Source of the DNA: an uncultured Duganella sp.
Lineage (GTDB): Bacteria > Pseudomonadota > Gammaproteobacteria > Burkholderiales > Burkholderiaceae
Length of the DNA: 53,413 bases
Direction: 5' to 3'
Assembly (NCBI GenBank): GCA_946482635.1
Contig: CAMLSG010000007.1
Location: 1 to 53,413, forward strand
The position numbers and the translations under genes are program-made. Each line of letters opens with the position of its first letter. Position 1 is the first letter of the stretch. Positions 8,948 to 16,722 of this stretch are shown here, in pieces. The notes beneath the pieces were generated by a model. The model was not told the DNA's origin, did not search any database, and saw nothing but the letters and a program-made list of their open reading frames with translations.

Positions 8948-9593
8948 TTGAGCACAATCCCTGGCTGGTCCAGGCATGGTAGATCACCATGCCAAAGAAG
9001 ATGAGTACGGCGATCCATGGCGACACAAACCAGCCGAGCAGGCCGGCCAAGGCATAGGAAACGATGCCGACGATTGGGCGCCGGTACTGTGAGCGAAAAT
9101 CGGAAGGCGGCACAAAGCTGTGCGCCAGTTCACGATGCCGGTGCAAGTAAGGAAAGATCGGCAGCCATGCCGCGGACATCAAACCGGCCACTGCGGCATA
9201 CAGCACAACCGCGGCCTTCTGGTCCGGAATGGAGCCTGCCTGGAATGCTTCCGCCAGCACGCCAGTGGGGAAGGGAAGAAGCGCCGACGTGCCGAGGATG
9301 CCAAGGTTAATCCACAGCAGCCGCACATCGACGTAGCGAATCCGCTGGAACAAGGCATGATGATTCAGCCAGACCACCCCAATGTAGAGAAAGGCCAGGA
9401 CAAAGGCCGCATATGACGGCCAGACCCTGAGCAGTGCAGCCCCCAGCTCGCCATGCGCAGCCTCCGGACGCCGGATTTCAATCACCAGCAGCGTAATGAT
9501 GATGGCATAGACACCGTCACTGAACAGCTCGGCGCGGTCGCTGTTGGCCCGCCGCAGGTCGTGCGGCAGGCCGAGAGCTTCGGATTCGCTCAT
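8940..9593 (-). CDS. TMEM175-family (DUF1211) potassium channel-like membrane protein
   Basis: 217 residues from the ATG at 9593, which forms an ATGA overlap with the cytochrome stop. Residues near 20-40 read [20 protein letters not shown], the hallmark first helix of bacterial TMEM175/DUF1211 proteins. About six membrane helices can be drawn (around 25-45, 60-80, 95-115, 125-145, 175-195, 197-212). Family members form cation leak channels selective for potassium. Its place inside a molybdenum hydroxylase operon is odd: it is coupled by overlaps on both sides but has no known role with such enzymes. Confidence 0.87.
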   Translation of the reverse strand: MSESEALGLPHDLRRANSDRAELFSDGVYAIIITLLVIEIRRPEAAHGELGAALLRVWPSYAAFVLAFLYIGVVWLNHHALFQRIRYVDVRLLWINLGILGTSALLPFPTGVLAEAFQAGSIPDQKAAVVLYAAVAGLMSAAWLPIFPYLHRHRELAHSFVPPSDFRSQYRRPIVGIVSYALAGLLGWFVSPWIAVLIFFGMVIYHAWTSQGLCSNG

Positions 9594-9901
9594 TTTTGCG
9601 ACAGTATCCATTTAACCAGCGTGTGTGCATCGGCCTCGTTGACCTGCGGGTTGGCAGGCATCGGGATTGGCCCCCACGCGCCCGTACTACCTTTCTGGAC
9701 CTTCGCAACCAGCTTGTTTTCGGCTCCGGCATCGCTCGCGTATTTTGCGGCGATGTCCTTGAACGAAGGTCCGACCAGCTTGGTTGCCGGCGCATGGCAA
9801 GCCATGCAGTTTTTAGCTTTTGCCAGTTCCGGGCTTGCGTGCGAGAGCTGGCTTGCGAGCGCAAGCATCATCAGAACGGAAGATTGGGCCAGGTATTTCA
9901 T
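9590..9901 (-). CDS. Class I c-type cytochrome (c551/c5-like, periplasmic)
   Basis: 103 residues with a signal peptide cleaved near SHA (residue 22). The haem motif CMACH is at residues 32-36 and Met81 in [11 protein letters not shown] is the likely sixth ligand. It is a small soluble monohaem electron carrier. The start overlaps the stop of the Moco-subunit gene (ATGA) and its end overlaps the TMEM175-like gene. The position suggests it accepts electrons from the iron-sulfur/molybdenum hydroxylase encoded just upstream, as in other periplasmic aldehyde- or heteroaromatic-oxidising systems. Confidence 0.9.
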   Translation of the reverse strand: MKYLAQSSVLMMLALASQLSHASPELAKAKNCMACHAPATKLVGPSFKDIAAKYASDAGAENKLVAKVQKGSTGAWGPIPMPANPQVNEADAHTLVKWILSQK

Positions 9902-12054
9902 GAGGTTGCTCCTTGTTTGAAAATTTCCGCCTCCAGGGGAAGACGCCGTACACGCTTGCCTGTCGCTGCAAACACCGCATTGGTCAAGGCAGGCGCGATG
10001 ACCGCGGTGCCGATTTCGCCAGTGCCTCCAGGCGACTCCGGGCTGTTGACAACATGAATCTCCATCGCCGGCACTTCGTTGATACGCAACATTGGATAGT
10101 CATGGAAATTGCTCTGGATAACTCGCCCTTTTTCCACAGTGAGTTTTCCATACAGGGCAGCCGTCAGGCCAAAGATATGGCCGCCTTCCATTTGTGCCAC
10201 GATTCCTTTCGGATTGATCGGCTGTCCGCAATCCACAGCAGTGGTCACGCGCTTGACCACCACTTGCCCATCCTTGTCGACAGTACATTCGACAACGCTG
10301 GCCGCAAAACTTTCCCAGGCCGTAGCCAGCGAAATGCCCATGCCACTGCCCGGATCCATTTTTTTGCCCCAGCCGGCCTTTTCGGCAGCCATATTCAGCA
10401 CAGCCAGCGCACGTGGGTTCTTGTGAAGCATTGCACGCCGGTAGGCAAGCGGATCGGCATTGGCTGACGCCGCCAGTTCGTCGATAAAACTCTCAATGAC
10501 AAAGGTGTTGTGCGTTGGTCCCACGCCCCGCCAGAACCCGGTGGGCACCGGCGATTCAAGGGCGCCGAACTCCACATACCTGTGGACGAAATCATATGGA
10601 CTCTGGGCCGCATCGATGGCGTCGGTATCGATGCCGTTGGCCATCCAGGCCGGCGCATATCGCGCTTCGACTGCGGAACCAACGAAGCGGTGGCTGAACC
10701 CGAGCGGGGTGCCCTTGCTGTCGAGGACGGCCGCAAGTTCGTCGCGGTAAAAGGGCCGGTAATAATCGTGCTGCATATCTTCTTCGCGGCTCCAGATCAC
10801 TTTGACCGGGATGCCTGCTTTTTGCGCAATCAACGCCGCCTGCACGATATAGTCGACTTCCAGGCGGCGTCCGAATCCGCCACCCAGCAGGAAGTTGTTG
10901 ATCCTGACCTTTGCAGGATCGAGGCCGAGCGCTTTTGCGACGAACCCTTGCGCACGGCCTGGCGCCTGCGTTCCCGTCCAGATTTCGACGCCATCCTTGT
11001 GGACATGTGCCGTGCAATTCATTGGTTCCATCGTTGCATGGGCGAGGAAGGGCGCAAAATAGACGGCCTGCATCGTCTTTGCACCGGAGCCGGCCAGTTG
11101 GGTGAAATTGCCCTCGTTGACGGCCACCAGCCCCTTCTTCGCAGCCGCCTCCTCGAGCTGCCGTTCCCACAACGCGGTAGAGAATTCCGCGTTCGGACCG
11201 TCATCCCAGGTGATTGCCAGTGCCGCCAGGCCCTTGCGCGCGGCGCCATTGTGGTCGGCGATGACCGCGACCGCATCATCGAGCTTCACCACTTTGCGCA
11301 CGCCTTTGACTTTCATGGCCTGGCTGGCGTCGACCGCTGCGAGCTTGCCGCCGAATACCGGGCAGGCAGCAACTGCAGCGATCTTCATGCCCGGTACCTG
11401 GGCATCAATGCCAAACTTGGCGCTGCCATTCACTTTGTCCGCGATATCAAGGCGTTTGGCCGAGGTGCCGATCAGCTTGAATGCGGCATTCGGCTTCAGT
11501 TTTACCTCCTGCGGCACTGGAAGGCTGGCCGCCCTCGACGCAAGGGTGCCATAGGACAGCTTTCGGCCGCTTGGCACGTGGACCACTTCGCCATGGGCTG
11601 CCTTGCAGCTGTCGGCGGGCACTTTCCAACTATCGGCGGCAGCCGCCACCAACATCGTGCGCGCCGTGGCTCCAGCCTTGCGCATGGGGAGCCAGGCGCC
11701 GCGCATGCTGCTTGATGCACCAGTCAATTGCACGCCAAACAGCGGATGACCGTAAAGCTTTTCGTTCGCCGGCGCATGCTCAAGCTTGACCTTGCCGATA
11801 TCGACTTCCAGTTCTTCCGCAATCAGCATCGGAATAGCGGTATAGGTTCCTTGCCCCATTTCGACAAAAGGCATCACCATCGTCACGATTCCCTTGCGAT
11901 CGATCCTGATGAACGCATTGGGGCTGAAACTGGTCGAGGAGGCGACGGCTGCCTGGACCGGAGCGAGCCAGAACGACAATACCATGCTGCCTGCCGTGCC
12001 GGCGCTGACTTTCAGGAAGTTGCGGCGGCTGGTATCAACGTTGGAATGGTCCAT
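9898..12054 (-). CDS. Molybdopterin-binding subunit of a xanthine-oxidase-family hydroxylase (IorB-like)
   Basis: 718 residues. The N-terminus has a Tat signal, SRRNFLKVSAGTAGSM, so the folded holoenzyme is exported. Typical features of the isoquinoline-1-oxidoreductase beta family follow: VMPFVEMGQGTYTAIPMLIAEE, NNFLLGGGFGRRLEVDYIVQA, FWRGVGPTHNTFVIESFIDELA, and the C-terminal GTGEIGTAVIAPALTNAVFA with the expected catalytic Glu. These enzymes hydroxylate N-heteroaromatics or oxidise aldehydes. The gene lies 2 bp after the 2Fe-2S subunit gene and overlaps the cytochrome gene by four bases. The substrate is unknown. Confidence 0.93.
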   Translation of the reverse strand: MDHSNVDTSRRNFLKVSAGTAGSMVLSFWLAPVQAAVASSTSFSPNAFIRIDRKGIVTMVMPFVEMGQGTYTAIPMLIAEELEVDIGKVKLEHAPANEKLYGHPLFGVQLTGASSSMRGAWLPMRKAGATARTMLVAAAADSWKVPADSCKAAHGEVVHVPSGRKLSYGTLASRAASLPVPQEVKLKPNAAFKLIGTSAKRLDIADKVNGSAKFGIDAQVPGMKIAAVAACPVFGGKLAAVDASQAMKVKGVRKVVKLDDAVAVIADHNGAARKGLAALAITWDDGPNAEFSTALWERQLEEAAAKKGLVAVNEGNFTQLAGSGAKTMQAVYFAPFLAHATMEPMNCTAHVHKDGVEIWTGTQAPGRAQGFVAKALGLDPAKVRINNFLLGGGFGRRLEVDYIVQAALIAQKAGIPVKVIWSREEDMQHDYYRPFYRDELAAVLDSKGTPLGFSHRFVGSAVEARYAPAWMANGIDTDAIDAAQSPYDFVHRYVEFGALESPVPTGFWRGVGPTHNTFVIESFIDELAASANADPLAYRRAMLHKNPRALAVLNMAAEKAGWGKKMDPGSGMGISLATAWESFAASVVECTVDKDGQVVVKRVTTAVDCGQPINPKGIVAQMEGGHIFGLTAALYGKLTVEKGRVIQSNFHDYPMLRINEVPAMEIHVVNSPESPGGTGEIGTAVIAPALTNAVFAATGKRVRRLPLEAEIFKQGATS

Positions 12055-12056
12055 GG

Positions 12057-12530
12057 TCAGCCTTTCAGGTTGGCGCCTTGGGAAGCGGCGGTCTTGATGG
12101 CGGCACGGATGCGTGTGTAGGTACCGCAGCGGCAGATATTGCCCGCCATTGCCTGTTCAATATCGGAATCGGAAGGGTTGGCGTTACTTGCCAGGAGCGC
12201 CGTTGCACTCATGATCTGGCCGGACTGGCAGTAACCGCACTGAGGGACCTCGTGCGCGACCCATGCATGCTGCACGCGCTTCCCGACAGGGGACGCGCCA
12301 ACTGCCTCGATCGTGGTAATCCGGCCCTTGCCGATACTCTCAACCGGCGTGCTGCAGGACCGGATCGGTTGGCCGTCGAGATGTACGGTGCAGGCGCCGC
12401 ACAGCGCCATGCCGCAGCCGAATTTCGTCCCGGTCATTTGCAGCACATCACGCAGGACCCACAGCAATGGCGTGTCGCCATCGACGTCGACCGAATGGCT
12501 CTTGCCGTTCACGCTAATTACATAACTCAT
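12057..12530 (-). CDS. 2Fe-2S subunit of the molybdenum hydroxylase (IorA-like)
   Basis: 157 residues with two cluster-binding domains. The plant-type ferredoxin domain contains [17 protein letters not shown] plus a later RSC. The helical domain has CGYCQSGQ and [11 protein letters not shown]. This is the small subunit layout of CoxS/IorA proteins. It passes electrons from the molybdenum centre to an acceptor, here probably the operon cytochrome. No export signal is visible, as is usual for subunits carried out with a Tat-tagged partner. It is the first gene of a five-gene minus-strand operon; the start ATG at 12530 follows a GGGGG run. Confidence 0.93.
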   Translation of the reverse strand: MSYVISVNGKSHSVDVDGDTPLLWVLRDVLQMTGTKFGCGMALCGACTVHLDGQPIRSCSTPVESIGKGRITTIEAVGASPVGKRVQHAWVAHEVPQCGYCQSGQIMSATALLASNANPSDSDIEQAMAGNICRCGTYTRIRAAIKTAASQGANLKG

Positions 12531-12666
12531 ATGTCCCCCGGGCTTTTCTGAGTTTTAGTTAAGAAGTGTCTATAATTGTCTTTTAATCGCTCTTTAGGGC
12601 GTGGTAATTCCTTGCCAACTTTTGGTATTTTCTTGCTGCATTTTCTGCTGCACTGCACGTTCGAAA

Positions 12667-13569
12667 ATGGATATGCCTGACCGCCTTGCCGCGCCTTTGC
12701 CGGCGCCAACAGCCACGAGTGTCGACCGTCCATGCTGGGGTGGCGTCGTCATCAATTGGCATGACTGGCAGTCTGGCGGCCGCGTCGACTCCCCTGAGCT
12801 GGACCATGACGTGATCGCCATGCGGACCTCGGGCATAGTTCGCCTGAGCCAGACCCGGGATGGCAAAACCCACACTGCGACGGTCACCAGCGGCAACGTC
12901 ACCTTGCATCCGCGCGGCATGGAGTCGAGCTGGTCATGGGACAAACCGGGTGCGATCCTGGTCACCCGAATCCCGCCACGCCTCCTGGTCGAAGCAGCGG
13001 AAGCGACCGTCAACTCGCCGCCAGCCCGGCCTGAATTGATGAACTGCTTCGGCGGGCGCGAACCATTCATCGAGCGCATTGGCCTGCTTTTGCTGGACGA
13101 ACTTCGCACTCCCAGCCATCCCGCACAGGAGTACATCACCCAGGCGCTGTCGCATGCGCTGGCAAGCCACCTGGTATTGCGGTTCAATGCCGAACAACGC
13201 AAGCCACAGCGGCTCCCGGCCGGTTTGCACCCCGCAGCCTTGCAACGCGTCCGCGATTACATCGAGTCCCATCTGCACGAGCGGATCGACCTGGAAACTC
13301 TTGCCAATATTGCCAATGTCAGCCGGTTTCATTTCGCACGCATGTTCCGCGCGAGTGCGGGCATGACTGCCATGGCCTACCTCGAACAAGCCCGCATGCA
13401 GCGTGCACAGGACCTGATACGCCGCGGCACCTGGCCGCTATCGCGCGTCGCCGCCCTGGTCGGCTACGACGACCAAAGCTATTTCACAAGGCGGTTCCGG
13501 CTGTTTTCCGGACTCACGCCACTGGCTTTTGCACGTGAGACTGCAACTATGGTCGTGGGGTGCGCGTGA
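12667..13569 (+). CDS. AraC-family transcriptional regulator
   Basis: 300 residues from the ATG at 12667. An open frame extends 22 codons further up, but that segment is Cys-rich and not protein-like; ATG 12673 is an alternative, and no strong ribosome site separates them. The N-terminal half is a cupin-like sensing region. The C-terminal pair of helix-turn-helix motifs is clear: RIDLETLANIANVSRFHFAR and VAALVGYDDQSYFTRRFRLF followed by SGLTPLAF. It is divergent from the molybdenum hydroxylase operon, with 136 bp between the start codons, and overlaps the downstream binding-protein gene. It may control either or both. Confidence 0.88.
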   Translation: MDMPDRLAAPLPAPTATSVDRPCWGGVVINWHDWQSGGRVDSPELDHDVIAMRTSGIVRLSQTRDGKTHTATVTSGNVTLHPRGMESSWSWDKPGAILVTRIPPRLLVEAAEATVNSPPARPELMNCFGGREPFIERIGLLLLDELRTPSHPAQEYITQALSHALASHLVLRFNAEQRKPQRLPAGLHPAALQRVRDYIESHLHERIDLETLANIANVSRFHFARMFRASAGMTAMAYLEQARMQRAQDLIRRGTWPLSRVAALVGYDDQSYFTRRFRLFSGLTPLAFARETATMVVGCA

Positions 13570-14780
13570 ACCAGGCGCTGATCAGGCGAGCGGCCTCACT
13601 TGCCGCATACACTGGACTGCTGGCTCCACTTCAGGCCTTGGCGCAGATTTCAGACGATGCGATCCGGATCGGATTCCTGACCGATCTCTCAGGGGTGTAT
13701 TCTGATATTGATGGCCCTGGCGGGGTCGAAGCGATTCGCATGGCAATCGCCGATTTCGGTGGGTCGCTCCATGGAAAGCCGATCGAATTGCTGGTCGCGG
13801 ACCATCAGAACAAGCCCGATATCGCTGCGATCAAGGCTCGCGAGTGGTTCGACCGGAATGGCGTGGACATGCTTATCGGTGGCACGAATTCTGGCGTCAA
13901 CCTGGCCATTGCCAAGGTCGCCGCTGAGAAGCAGCGCACGTATTTTGCGGTCGGCAGCGGCAGCGTGCGCCTTACCAATGAGGAGTGCTCGCCTTACACC
14001 ATTCATTATGTATTCGATACGGTGGCCCTGGCACGCGGAACCGGTTCGGCCCTCGTCAAACAGGGTGGGAAGAGCTGGTTCCTGTTGGCCGTCGATTACG
14101 CCTACGGATCACAGATGCAAAAGGATGCCACTGCCGTTGTCGAAGGGGCCGGTGGCAAAGTCCTCGGCAGCATCAAGTTTCCGCTCGCCACGCCGGACTT
14201 TTCCTCCTACCTGCTGCAGGCGCAGGCATCCGGCGCCCAGATCCTGGGCTTGATCAGCGCCGGGAATGACACGATCAACGCCATCAAGGCAGCCAACGAG
14301 TTCGGGATTGCCAAATCCATGAAGCTCGCGGGCATGTCCATATTCATCACGGACATTCATTCCCTGGGCCTCAAGCTGACGCAAGATATGTTCGTCACCG
14401 ACGGCTGGTACTGGGACCTGACGCCGGAAAGCCGCGCATGGGCGCGTCGCTATTTCGCAAAGATGAAGCGCATGCCGACCATGCTGCAGGCCGGTGATTA
14501 TTCTGCTGTGTGGCAGTATCTTCGAGCTGTGAAATCGGTTGGATCGGACGCTTCGGAAAAGGTGGTCGCGTACCTTAAAAGCACGGAAATCAGCGATATG
14601 TTTGCACCAAAAGGCAAAGTACGTCCCGACGGCAGGATGGTTCATGACATGTACCTGCTGCAAGTGAAGAAGCCTGCAGAGTCAAAATACCCATGGGATT
14701 ACTACAAGCTTGTGCACACGATCCAGGGCGCCGACGCATACACCACTAAAGCGGAGAGCCTTTGCCCCCTGTGGAAGTGA
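13560..14780 (+). CDS. Orphan ABC-type substrate-binding protein (Peripla_BP_6, branched-chain amino acid/amide type)
   Basis: About 406 residues. GTG 13560 gives a 10-bp overlap with the AraC gene; GTG 13566 would give a GTGA overlap and has GTGGGG just upstream, so it is equally plausible. The signal peptide ends near LQALAQ. The mature protein starts SDDAIRIGFLTDLSGVYSDI, the characteristic start of LivJ-like binding proteins, followed by GGVEAIRMAIADFGG. No permease or ATPase gene is adjacent. An isolated binding protein co-encoded with an AraC regulator suggests ligand sensing or partnership with a distant transporter. The ligand is unknown. Confidence 0.87.
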   Translation: MRVNQALIRRAASLAAYTGLLAPLQALAQISDDAIRIGFLTDLSGVYSDIDGPGGVEAIRMAIADFGGSLHGKPIELLVADHQNKPDIAAIKAREWFDRNGVDMLIGGTNSGVNLAIAKVAAEKQRTYFAVGSGSVRLTNEECSPYTIHYVFDTVALARGTGSALVKQGGKSWFLLAVDYAYGSQMQKDATAVVEGAGGKVLGSIKFPLATPDFSSYLLQAQASGAQILGLISAGNDTINAIKAANEFGIAKSMKLAGMSIFITDIHSLGLKLTQDMFVTDGWYWDLTPESRAWARRYFAKMKRMPTMLQAGDYSAVWQYLRAVKSVGSDASEKVVAYLKSTEISDMFAPKGKVRPDGRMVHDMYLLQVKKPAESKYPWDYYKLVHTIQGADAYTTKAESLCPLWK

Positions 14781-14801
14781 CAGTGCTGCGTCCTGTCCGC
14801 T

Positions 14802-15260
14802 CTATCGATTAAGGGACTTCGCCAGGTTGTTGCGCAGCTTGAGAACTGCGTCGCGTGTCTCGGCGAATTCGTCGCCAGTCAGGCCGCAAGCGTCCGACAG
14901 GTCTGCGCTGAAAGCGCGCTCGCGCAATGCGCGGCCTTCTTCGGTCAGGCTGACCAGCACCTGGCGTTCGTCTGCAGCGCTTCGCTGGCGCGTCACATAA
15001 CCCAGGGCTTCCAGCTTTTTGAGGATGGGCGTCAGGGTATTCGACTCCAGGAACAGTTTGTCGCCCAGGGCGCTGACTGTCTGGCCGGACTCCTCGTACA
15101 GCGCGATGACGGTGATGTACTGGGTGTAGGTCAGGCCCAGCATGTCCAGGATCGGCTTGTAGGCCTTGCCGAAGGTGAGGTTGGCCGAATAGATGGCGAA
15201 GCACAGGAAGTCCGCAAGTTTCAGGTCTTGCGGCTTGGGTGCCGGCTTAGCTTTGCTCAT
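14802..15260 (-). CDS. ohrR: MarR-family regulator, OhrR type
   Basis: 152 residues. The N-terminus LADFLCFAIYSANLTFGKAY carries a cysteine at residue 20, the position of the peroxide-sensing Cys of OhrR. This is followed by LGLTYTQYITVIALYEESG and the winged helix LFLESNTLTPILKKLEALGY with VTRQRSAADERQVLVSLTEEG. These are OhrR hallmarks rather than generic MarR. OhrR represses ohr and is inactivated when organic peroxides oxidise the Cys. The expected target ohr lies 7 kb away at 7327-7782, with related palindromes upstream of both genes. Confidence 0.85.
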   Translation of the reverse strand: MSKAKPAPKPQDLKLADFLCFAIYSANLTFGKAYKPILDMLGLTYTQYITVIALYEESGQTVSALGDKLFLESNTLTPILKKLEALGYVTRQRSAADERQVLVSLTEEGRALRERAFSADLSDACGLTGDEFAETRDAVLKLRNNLAKSLNR

Positions 15261-15319
15261 GGTAAGTAGTGGCGTTGGTTCAACGCCGCTACTTTACCAT
15301 GTGATCCGATTCAATCGGA
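15261..15319 (-). promoter_or_regulatory. Inverted repeats upstream of ohrR (candidate autoregulatory operator and leader hairpin)
   Basis: Two structures fill the gap before ohrR. A long imperfect inverted repeat has arms at 15261-15277 and 15281-15298, with one mismatch and one unpaired base. It abuts the ohrR start codon and could fold in the mRNA or act as a terminator for the upstream DUF1501 gene. Next to it is TCCGAT-N3-ATCGGA (15305-15319), which resembles the palindrome upstream of ohr. Confidence 0.5.
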
Positions 15320-15328
15320 CCAGAGGCA

Positions 15329-16711
15329 TCACAGGAAGCCGAGATCGCGCGTGGTGTAGTTGGACAGGTTCGGCAGCAGCTCCAGCAGTTGGCTGTCGCT
15401 GGCGCCAAGCCATTTGCCCATCGTGGCCGCGTACTGGTCGACCGAGGTGCTTGGCAGCAGGCGGCCCTGGCCAACGTCGTCGGGACCATTGTTGGCGACG
15501 ACCGGCGCTGTGCCGTAGAAGCGCTTGCCCTTGACGGCGCCGCCCATCATGAAGTGCATGCTGCCCCAGCCATGGTCGGAACCGTCGTTATTGGCGACCA
15601 GCGTGCGGCCGAAGTCGGAAGCAGTGAACGTCGTCACCTTGTCGGCAACGCCCAGTTCAACCGTCGCCTGGTAGAAGGCCGCCATGGCGTCGCCCAGCTT
15701 GGCCATCAGGCCCGGGTGGACGGTGGCCAGGTTGTCGTGGGTGTCGAAGCCCCCCATCGAGACAAAGAACACCTGGCGTTTGGCGCCCAGGCTGCCGCTG
15801 GCGGAGATCATGCGCGCGACCATCTTCAACTGGTCGCCCAAGGAATTCGATGCCGGGAATACCGTCTGCAGTGCTGGCGCGCTGGCCAGGGCGGTGGTGA
15901 GCGCCGCATTGGCATCCACCGAACGGCGGGTGACCCGGTTGTACTCGTTCTCCAGCGCGTGCGTGCGCTGCTGGGTGATCAGGGTACGCAGGGCTTCGGT
16001 GGCGGTGGCGGAGCCGAACAGCGGCGACTTCAGGCCGTTGAACTGCATCGAGCCGTTGGCCGACACCTGGTACTGCACTGCCGTCTTGCCGGCCATGTAG
16101 ACCGCGTTGCCGGAGACGTTGACGCAGGTGAAGGTGGCATTGCCGTTGCCCGATTCGAACAGGTCGCCCAGGCGGCCGCCCCAGCCCGTGCGCGAGCCTT
16201 CGGGCGCGGACGATTGCCAGATCGATTGCTGGTCGTTATGAGAGAACAGCTTTGGCGGCAGCGGCACTGACTTGGCCTGGTACTGCGCCTTCGTGGTTGG
16301 CTGGACCAGCGGGCCGACGTTCAACATGACGCCAAGCTGGCCGTTGTTGAAGATCGGGACCAGGGGCGCGAGCGCCGGCGCCAGCGCAAACTCGCGCGCC
16401 GAACCGACCGAATCCAGCACCGGGACGGATGGCGCCAGGGCTGTTGCGGCCAGTGCCTCGCGGGCGTAGGCGATGGTTGGGCGCAGTCCCTGGTACAGCG
16501 TGTAGTTGGTGCTGTCGTACGGGATGACGGTGTTCGCATAGTCGTTGCCGCCATACAGGAAGACGCAGACCAGCGCCTTGTAGTCGCTTGCGGTGGCTGC
16601 CGCCGCCTCGGCGATCGACATCAGGTTGATGGCCCAGGGCGCCGCCACGCCTGCCACGCCGAGTGCCGATGCGCGCTTGAGGAAGGCGCGGCGCGAAGCT
16701 TGATTAGTCAT
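15329..16711 (-). CDS. DUF1501 family protein, Tat-exported
   Basis: 460 residues starting with a Tat signal (SRRAFLKRASALGVAGVAA). The mature start YKALVCVFLYGGNDYANTVI is the signature of DUF1501, a family related to sulfatase/alkaline-phosphatase-type folds. The later DFGRTLVANNDGSDHGWGSM segment is also characteristic. The biochemical function is not established for the family. It lies 11 bp downstream of the DUF1800 gene on the same strand; the two families are commonly encoded side by side, so a shared periplasmic or surface role is likely. Confidence 0.88.
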   Translation of the reverse strand: MTNQASRRAFLKRASALGVAGVAAPWAINLMSIAEAAAATASDYKALVCVFLYGGNDYANTVIPYDSTNYTLYQGLRPTIAYAREALAATALAPSVPVLDSVGSAREFALAPALAPLVPIFNNGQLGVMLNVGPLVQPTTKAQYQAKSVPLPPKLFSHNDQQSIWQSSAPEGSRTGWGGRLGDLFESGNGNATFTCVNVSGNAVYMAGKTAVQYQVSANGSMQFNGLKSPLFGSATATEALRTLITQQRTHALENEYNRVTRRSVDANAALTTALASAPALQTVFPASNSLGDQLKMVARMISASGSLGAKRQVFFVSMGGFDTHDNLATVHPGLMAKLGDAMAAFYQATVELGVADKVTTFTASDFGRTLVANNDGSDHGWGSMHFMMGGAVKGKRFYGTAPVVANNGPDDVGQGRLLPSTSVDQYAATMGKWLGASDSQLLELLPNLSNYTTRDLGFL

Positions 16712-16722
16712 GGTGGTGGCCT

